Shown: positions 4,963 through 5,281 of the stretch, one piece after another
Position numbering within the stretch: the stretch's first letter is position 1
Layout: every line of letters starts with the position of its first letter
DNA from: Sulfurovum sp.
GTDB lineage: Bacteria > Campylobacterota > Campylobacteria > Campylobacterales > Sulfurovaceae
Assembly: GCA_026985755.1 (NCBI GenBank)
Contig: JALSPX010000024.1
Span: 1-5,281 of the forward strand
Length of the DNA: 5,281 bases
Direction: 5' to 3'
Made by a program: the position numbers and the translations under genes
The notes under the pieces: model-generated
Told to the model about the DNA's origin: nothing
Database searches by the model: none
The model's input: only the letters and a program-made list of their open reading frames with translations

Positions 4963-5280
4963 TTAGTATAGCATTTTATGGGTTATATGAGGTTTGTTTT
5001 GTAGTTTGGAGTCTGATATGCATTCCACAGCTGGAGCTGTGGAACGAGAAAAACCTTTTGCTTCATCTGCCGATAACTCTCTTTGATCAATGCTCTGTCG
5101 GATTAGATTGAGTATATCTTCAAGCTCTTGTAGCTTTTGCTCTTGGAGTCTTTTTTGGTTTAAGGCATAGCCCTTGATGATGTAATCTTTTAGAACTCTA
5201 TTTGCCCATATCCTAAACTGTGTCCCTCTTTTGGACTTGACACGGTATCCAACGGAGATAATGACATCTAAGTTGTAGTA
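4963..5280 (-). CDS. RhuM-family protein, truncated by the REP element and by the window edge
   Basis: Minus-strand frame open from the window edge. It reads YYNLDVIISVGYRVKSKRG then TQFRIWANRVLKDYIIKGYALN, the conserved core of RhuM ('virulence protein RhuM') proteins, followed by a helical segment (QKRLQEQKLQELEDILNLIRQ) and RELSADEAKGF. The start lies beyond the window. In relatives the DEAKG segment continues as another helix, and in the RhuM/Fic/DOC subfamily leads into a Fic domain. Here it breaks at 5048/5049 and continues as REP-encoded SRSTAPAVECIS to a stop at 4963. About 77 native residues are visible. The missing C-terminus is not found on the other side of the element, so the gene is probably inactive or shortened. 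RhuM proteins are common in genomic islands and beside restriction systems; their exact biochemical role is unclear. Confidence 0.75.
   Translation of the reverse strand, partial: YYNLDVIISVGYRVKSKRGTQFRIWANRVLKDYIIKGYALNQKRLQEQKLQELEDILNLIRQSIDQRELSADEAKGFSRSTAPAVECISDSKLQNKPHITHKMLY
4965..4973 (-). promoter_or_regulatory. Extended -10 promoter for the transposase
   Basis: On the minus strand TGCTATACT matches an extended -10 (TGnTATAAT with one change). Its 3' end is 5 nt before the transposase ATG, so transcription would begin at or near the A of the start codon. The -35 region (ACCTCA) is poor, as tolerated by extended -10 promoters. Confidence 0.42.
5015..5048 (-). repeat. REP, right copy
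   Basis: Perfect inverted copy of 4381-4414; hairpin TTCCACAGCT-GG-AGCTGTGGAA at 5023-5044. It forms the boundary with the RhuM gene and supplies that gene's artificial C-terminus. Confidence 0.88.
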
Positions 5281-5281
5281 T

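Larger units (their letters stand above)
4381..5048 (-). mobile_element. RAYT transposase unit bounded by inverted REPs
   Basis: A 668-bp unit: perfect 34-nt inverted copies of a palindromic REP at each end and one complete Y1-type transposase gene inside. Outside the left copy, the T run ATTTTTTA precedes CTCG. Outside the right copy, read on the minus strand, GGTTTTT precedes CTCG. Both REPs therefore sit just after a T run, which may reflect target preference. No target-site duplication is evident, as expected for HUH/Y1 enzymes. Both flanking genes stop matching native sequence at these boundaries, so the ends are well placed. Confidence 0.8.

Noticed and set aside
4465..5111. Plus-strand ORFs at 4465-4668 and 4905-5111
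   Set aside because: Both lie antisense to the transposase or across the right REP, with no SD or recognisable protein features.

Overview
The window looks like a Campylobacterota (Sulfurovum/Sulfurimonas-type) chromosome. This rests on the A+T-leaning composition, tightly overlapping genes and the style of the proteins; it is an inference, since no rRNA or other marker gene is present.

Region 1 (1-3541, plus strand) is a corrinoid uptake and use operon. It holds the end of a periplasmic binding protein, an ABC ATPase and a FecCD/BtuC-type permease, all overlapping. A short stretch with a duplicated SD-start block follows, then a CobT of the archaeal/cyanobacterial type (UPF0284/TIGR00303), which activates the lower-ligand base for cobamide assembly. 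The transporter's link to cobamides rests on its pairing with cobT. The cobT frame stays open through about 33 residues encoded by two palindromic elements inserted without breaking the gene.

Region 2 (3542-3893) has no long gene but is structured. It contains a terminator-like palindrome after cobT, a good sigma70-type promoter, a leader with two mutually exclusive hairpins, a 21-codon hydrophobic ORF with a strong Shine-Dalgarno, and a closing hairpin. It resembles a type I toxin or small membrane-peptide gene.

Region 3 (3894-5281) is accessory DNA. A very A+T-rich unknown gene on the plus strand and a RhuM-family gene on the minus strand face each other. Between them lies a 668-bp unit: a REP-associated tyrosine transposase (RAYT, Y1/HUH) bounded by perfect 34-nt inverted copies of a palindromic REP. 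The unit appears to have replaced the 3' ends of both neighbours. Both broken frames now run into the same REP-encoded peptide, RSTAPAVECIS.

A theme across the window is small palindromes that can be translated: the cobT insertion, the REP-encoded tails, and possibly the tiny ORFs between the permease gene and cobT.
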